Shown here one piece after another: positions 62,315 through 64,000 of a stretch of 64,000 bases of DNA (within the stretch, counting starts at the first letter, position 1; each line of letters starts with the position of its first letter). The notes beneath the pieces are model-generated. The model did no database searches. It saw only the letters and a program-made list of their open reading frames with translations, and was not told the DNA's origin. The DNA lies in the NCBI RefSeq assembly GCF_051014685.1, contig NW_027478868.1, forward strand, positions 124,001 to 188,000, in the 5' to 3' direction. The DNA is from Ptiloglossa arizonensis (taxonomy: Eukaryota; Arthropoda; Insecta; Hymenoptera; Colletidae). The position numbers were made by a program, and so were the translations under genes.

Positions 62315-64000
62315 CTCGCGAACGGATTGGCGAACTCGAGAAGTTCCTGTCGCCTCTGAAAGTAGAAACTTGCCCGATTACAATGGTGTGTGTACTTTTA
62401 CCTTAGGTCATTCGAGTTATTCGTTTCTAGCATCAGAATTGCGAAAATTTTGATGGTTTCTCAACCATTCCTTAACTTCAAACTCCCATATCTCGCGCAA
62501 GGATTGACGAACTCGAGAAATTCCTGTTGCATCTAAAAGTAGAAACCCGCCCGATTACAACGGTATGTGTATTTTTCCCCTAGGCCTTTGTAGTTATTGG
62601 TTTCGAGTATCAGACTTGCGAAAATTTTGATGGTTTCTCAACCGTTCCTTAACTTCACACTCCCATATCACGCGAACGGATTGACGACCTCAAGAAATTC
62701 CTATTGCATCTGAAAGTAGAAACACACCCGATTACAAGGGTATGTGTATTTTTCCCCTAGGCCCTTGTAGTTACTGGTTTCGCGTATCAGACTTGCCAAA
62801 ATTTTTATGTTTTCTCATCCATTCCTTAACTTCAAACTCCCATATCTCGCGAAAGGATTGACGAACTCGAGAAACTCCTATTGCATCTGATAGCAGTAGC
62901 TCGCCCGATTACAACGGTATGTGTATTTTTGCCCTAGGCCATAGTAGTTATTGGTTTCGAGTATCAGACTTGCGAAAATTGTGATGGTTTCTCAACCGTT
63001 CCTTAACTTCAAACTCCCATATCTCGCGAACAGATTGACGAACTCGAGAAATTCCTGTTGCATCTGAATGTAGAAACTCGTCCGATTACAATGGTGTGTG
63101 TACTTTTCCCCTAGGCCATTCCAGTTATCGGTTTCGAGTATCAGACCAGCGAAAATTTTGATGGTTTGTCAACCATTCCTTAACTTCAAACTCCCATATC
63201 TCGCGAACGGATTGAAGAACTCGAGAAATTCCTGTTGCATCTGAAACAGAAACTCGTCAGATTACGATGGTATGTGTATTTTTGCCCTAGACCGTAGTAG
63301 TTATTGGTTTCGAGTATCAGACTTGCGAAAATTTTGTTGGTTTCTCAACCATTCCTTAACTTCAAACTCCCATATGTCGCGAACGGCTGACGAACTCGAG
63401 AAATTCCCGTTGCATCTGAAACCAGAAACTCGTCCGATTACAACGGTATGTGTACTTTTCCCCTGGGCCATTCCAGTTATTGGTTTCGAGTATCAGAATT
63501 GCGAAAATTTTTATGGGTTCTCAACCATTCCTTAACTTCAAACTCCCATATCTCGCGGACACATTGACGAATCCGAAAAAATTCTGTTGCATCTGAAAAT
63601 AGAAACTCTCCCGATTACAACGCTATGTGTATTTTTCCCCTAGGCCATTGTAGGTATTGGTTTCGAGTATCAGACTTGCGAAAATTTTGATTGTTTCTCA
63701 ACCATTCCTTAACTTCAAACTCCGATACCTCGCGAACGGATTGGCGAGCTCGAGAAGTTCCTGTCGCCTCTGAAAGTAGAAACTTGCCCGATTACAATGG
63801 TGTGTGTACTTTTCTCTTAGGTCATTCGAGTTATTCGTTTCTAGCATCAGAATTGCGAAAATTTTGATGGTTTCTCAACCATTCCTTAACTTCAAACTCC
63901 CATATCTCGCGAACGGATTGACGAACTCGAGAAATTCCTGTTGCATCTGAAAGTAGAAAGACGCCCGATTGCAACGGTATGTGTATTTTTCCCCCAGGCC
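62315..64000. repeat. HOR-2 cassette with inserted monomers, cut by the window edge
   Basis: The run a-b-c-d is followed by two monomers of other types (about 63025 and 63205), then e-f-a'-b' to the end of the window. It is the same cassette order with an insertion between d and e. Confidence 0.83.

Larger units (their letters stand above)
2533..64000. repeat. Satellite DNA array, about 177-bp monomer, about 347 copies
   Basis: Consecutive monomers start at 2542, 2719, 2896, 3073, 3250 and 3427, each exactly 177 bp apart, and this phase continues to the end of the window. A few monomer types are 1-3 bp shorter. Landmarks in the consensus, counting from the CTCGCG box, are TCGCGA (2-7), CTCGAG (21-26), CCTAGG (88-93) and a hairpin ATGGTT-TCTC-AACCAT (139-154). 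The consensus is about 42% GC. All copies face the same way. No transposon, inversion or unique-sequence island was seen. Because 177 is 3 x 59, reading frames stay in phase across monomers and produce many spurious ORFs of 60-122 codons. Monomer length, head-to-tail order and higher-order repeats are typical of centromeric or pericentromeric satellites. Confidence 0.98.
50600..64000. repeat. Higher-order repeat region HOR-2
   Basis: A second set of monomer types, unrelated in order to HOR-1, here a to f plus variants a', b', c'. Type a carries GATTGGCGAACTCGAGAAG and CTGTCGCCTCTG, c carries CACGCGAACGG and CTCAAGAAATTCC, d carries CTCGCGAAAGG, e carries GTCGCGAACGGCTGACG, and f carries CTCGCGGACACATTG. 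Type a begins at 51000, 54536, 56834, 60371 and 62315. The order is kept in long runs but is interrupted and reshuffled more than in HOR-1. The region continues past the window edge. Confidence 0.88.

Noticed and set aside
51655..63535. Recurring 70- to 112-codon plus-strand ORFs
   Set aside because: They are HOR-2 d-e junction sequence. A small deletion in type e (GGCTGACG for GGATTGACG) shifts the frame and removes a stop. There is no evidence of selection on the protein.
2533..64000. CRISPR array
   Set aside because: Repeats are 177 bp, directly adjacent with no spacers, in insect nuclear DNA, and no cas gene is present.
2533..64000. Tandem gene cluster such as rDNA, histone or tRNA repeats
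   Set aside because: The monomer has no rRNA-, tRNA- or histone-like sequence and no stable open frame.
2533..64000. Transposon or LTR inserted in the satellite
   Set aside because: Reading the array through, the 177-bp phase is never broken by unrelated sequence, and no target-site duplication or polymerase-like frame was seen.

Overview
The window is nuclear DNA from an insect. It has two parts: a 2.5-kb degraded piece of mitochondrial genome at the left edge, then about 61.5 kb of uninterrupted satellite DNA running off the right edge. I see no intact protein-coding gene.

Mitochondrial part (1-2532). On the minus strand the order is nad2, cox1, trnL2(UAA), and the first codons of cox2. 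trnL2 between cox1 and cox2 is the usual insect arrangement. Translation works only with the invertebrate mitochondrial code (TGA=Trp, ATA=Met, AGA/AGG=Ser). cox1 has an in-frame TAA and a Gly-to-Glu change beside a heme-copper histidine. nad2 has several in-frame TAA codons and has lost its N-terminus at the satellite junction. The best reading is a nuclear mitochondrial insertion (NUMT). The cox1 protein looks hymenopteran, perhaps cynipoid, but that is an impression and not a search result.

Satellite part (2533-64000). A monomer of about 177 bp (42% GC in the consensus I counted) is repeated head to tail about 347 times in one orientation. I saw no transposon, inversion or unrelated insert. 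Most monomers carry three 6-bp palindromes (TCGCGA, CTCGAG, CCTAGG), a 6-bp-stem hairpin (ATGGTT-TCTC-AACCAT), and on the minus strand a 17-bp motif matching the CENP-B box at 8 of 9 defining positions. Six monomers have a full 9/9 match.

The array has higher-order structure. At 6961-17790, monomer types F-G-H-A-B-(C-B)-C'-D-E form 8-, 10-, 12- and 15-monomer units differing by only scattered single bases. At 51000-64000 a second, unrelated set uses a 9-monomer cassette (a-b-c-d-e-f-a'-b'-c'). Between them are older mixed monomers with local duplications offset by 4, 5, 9, 10, 11 or 14 monomers. This layout is expected from repeated unequal exchange and resembles centromeric or pericentromeric satellite. 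Centromere function itself is inference.
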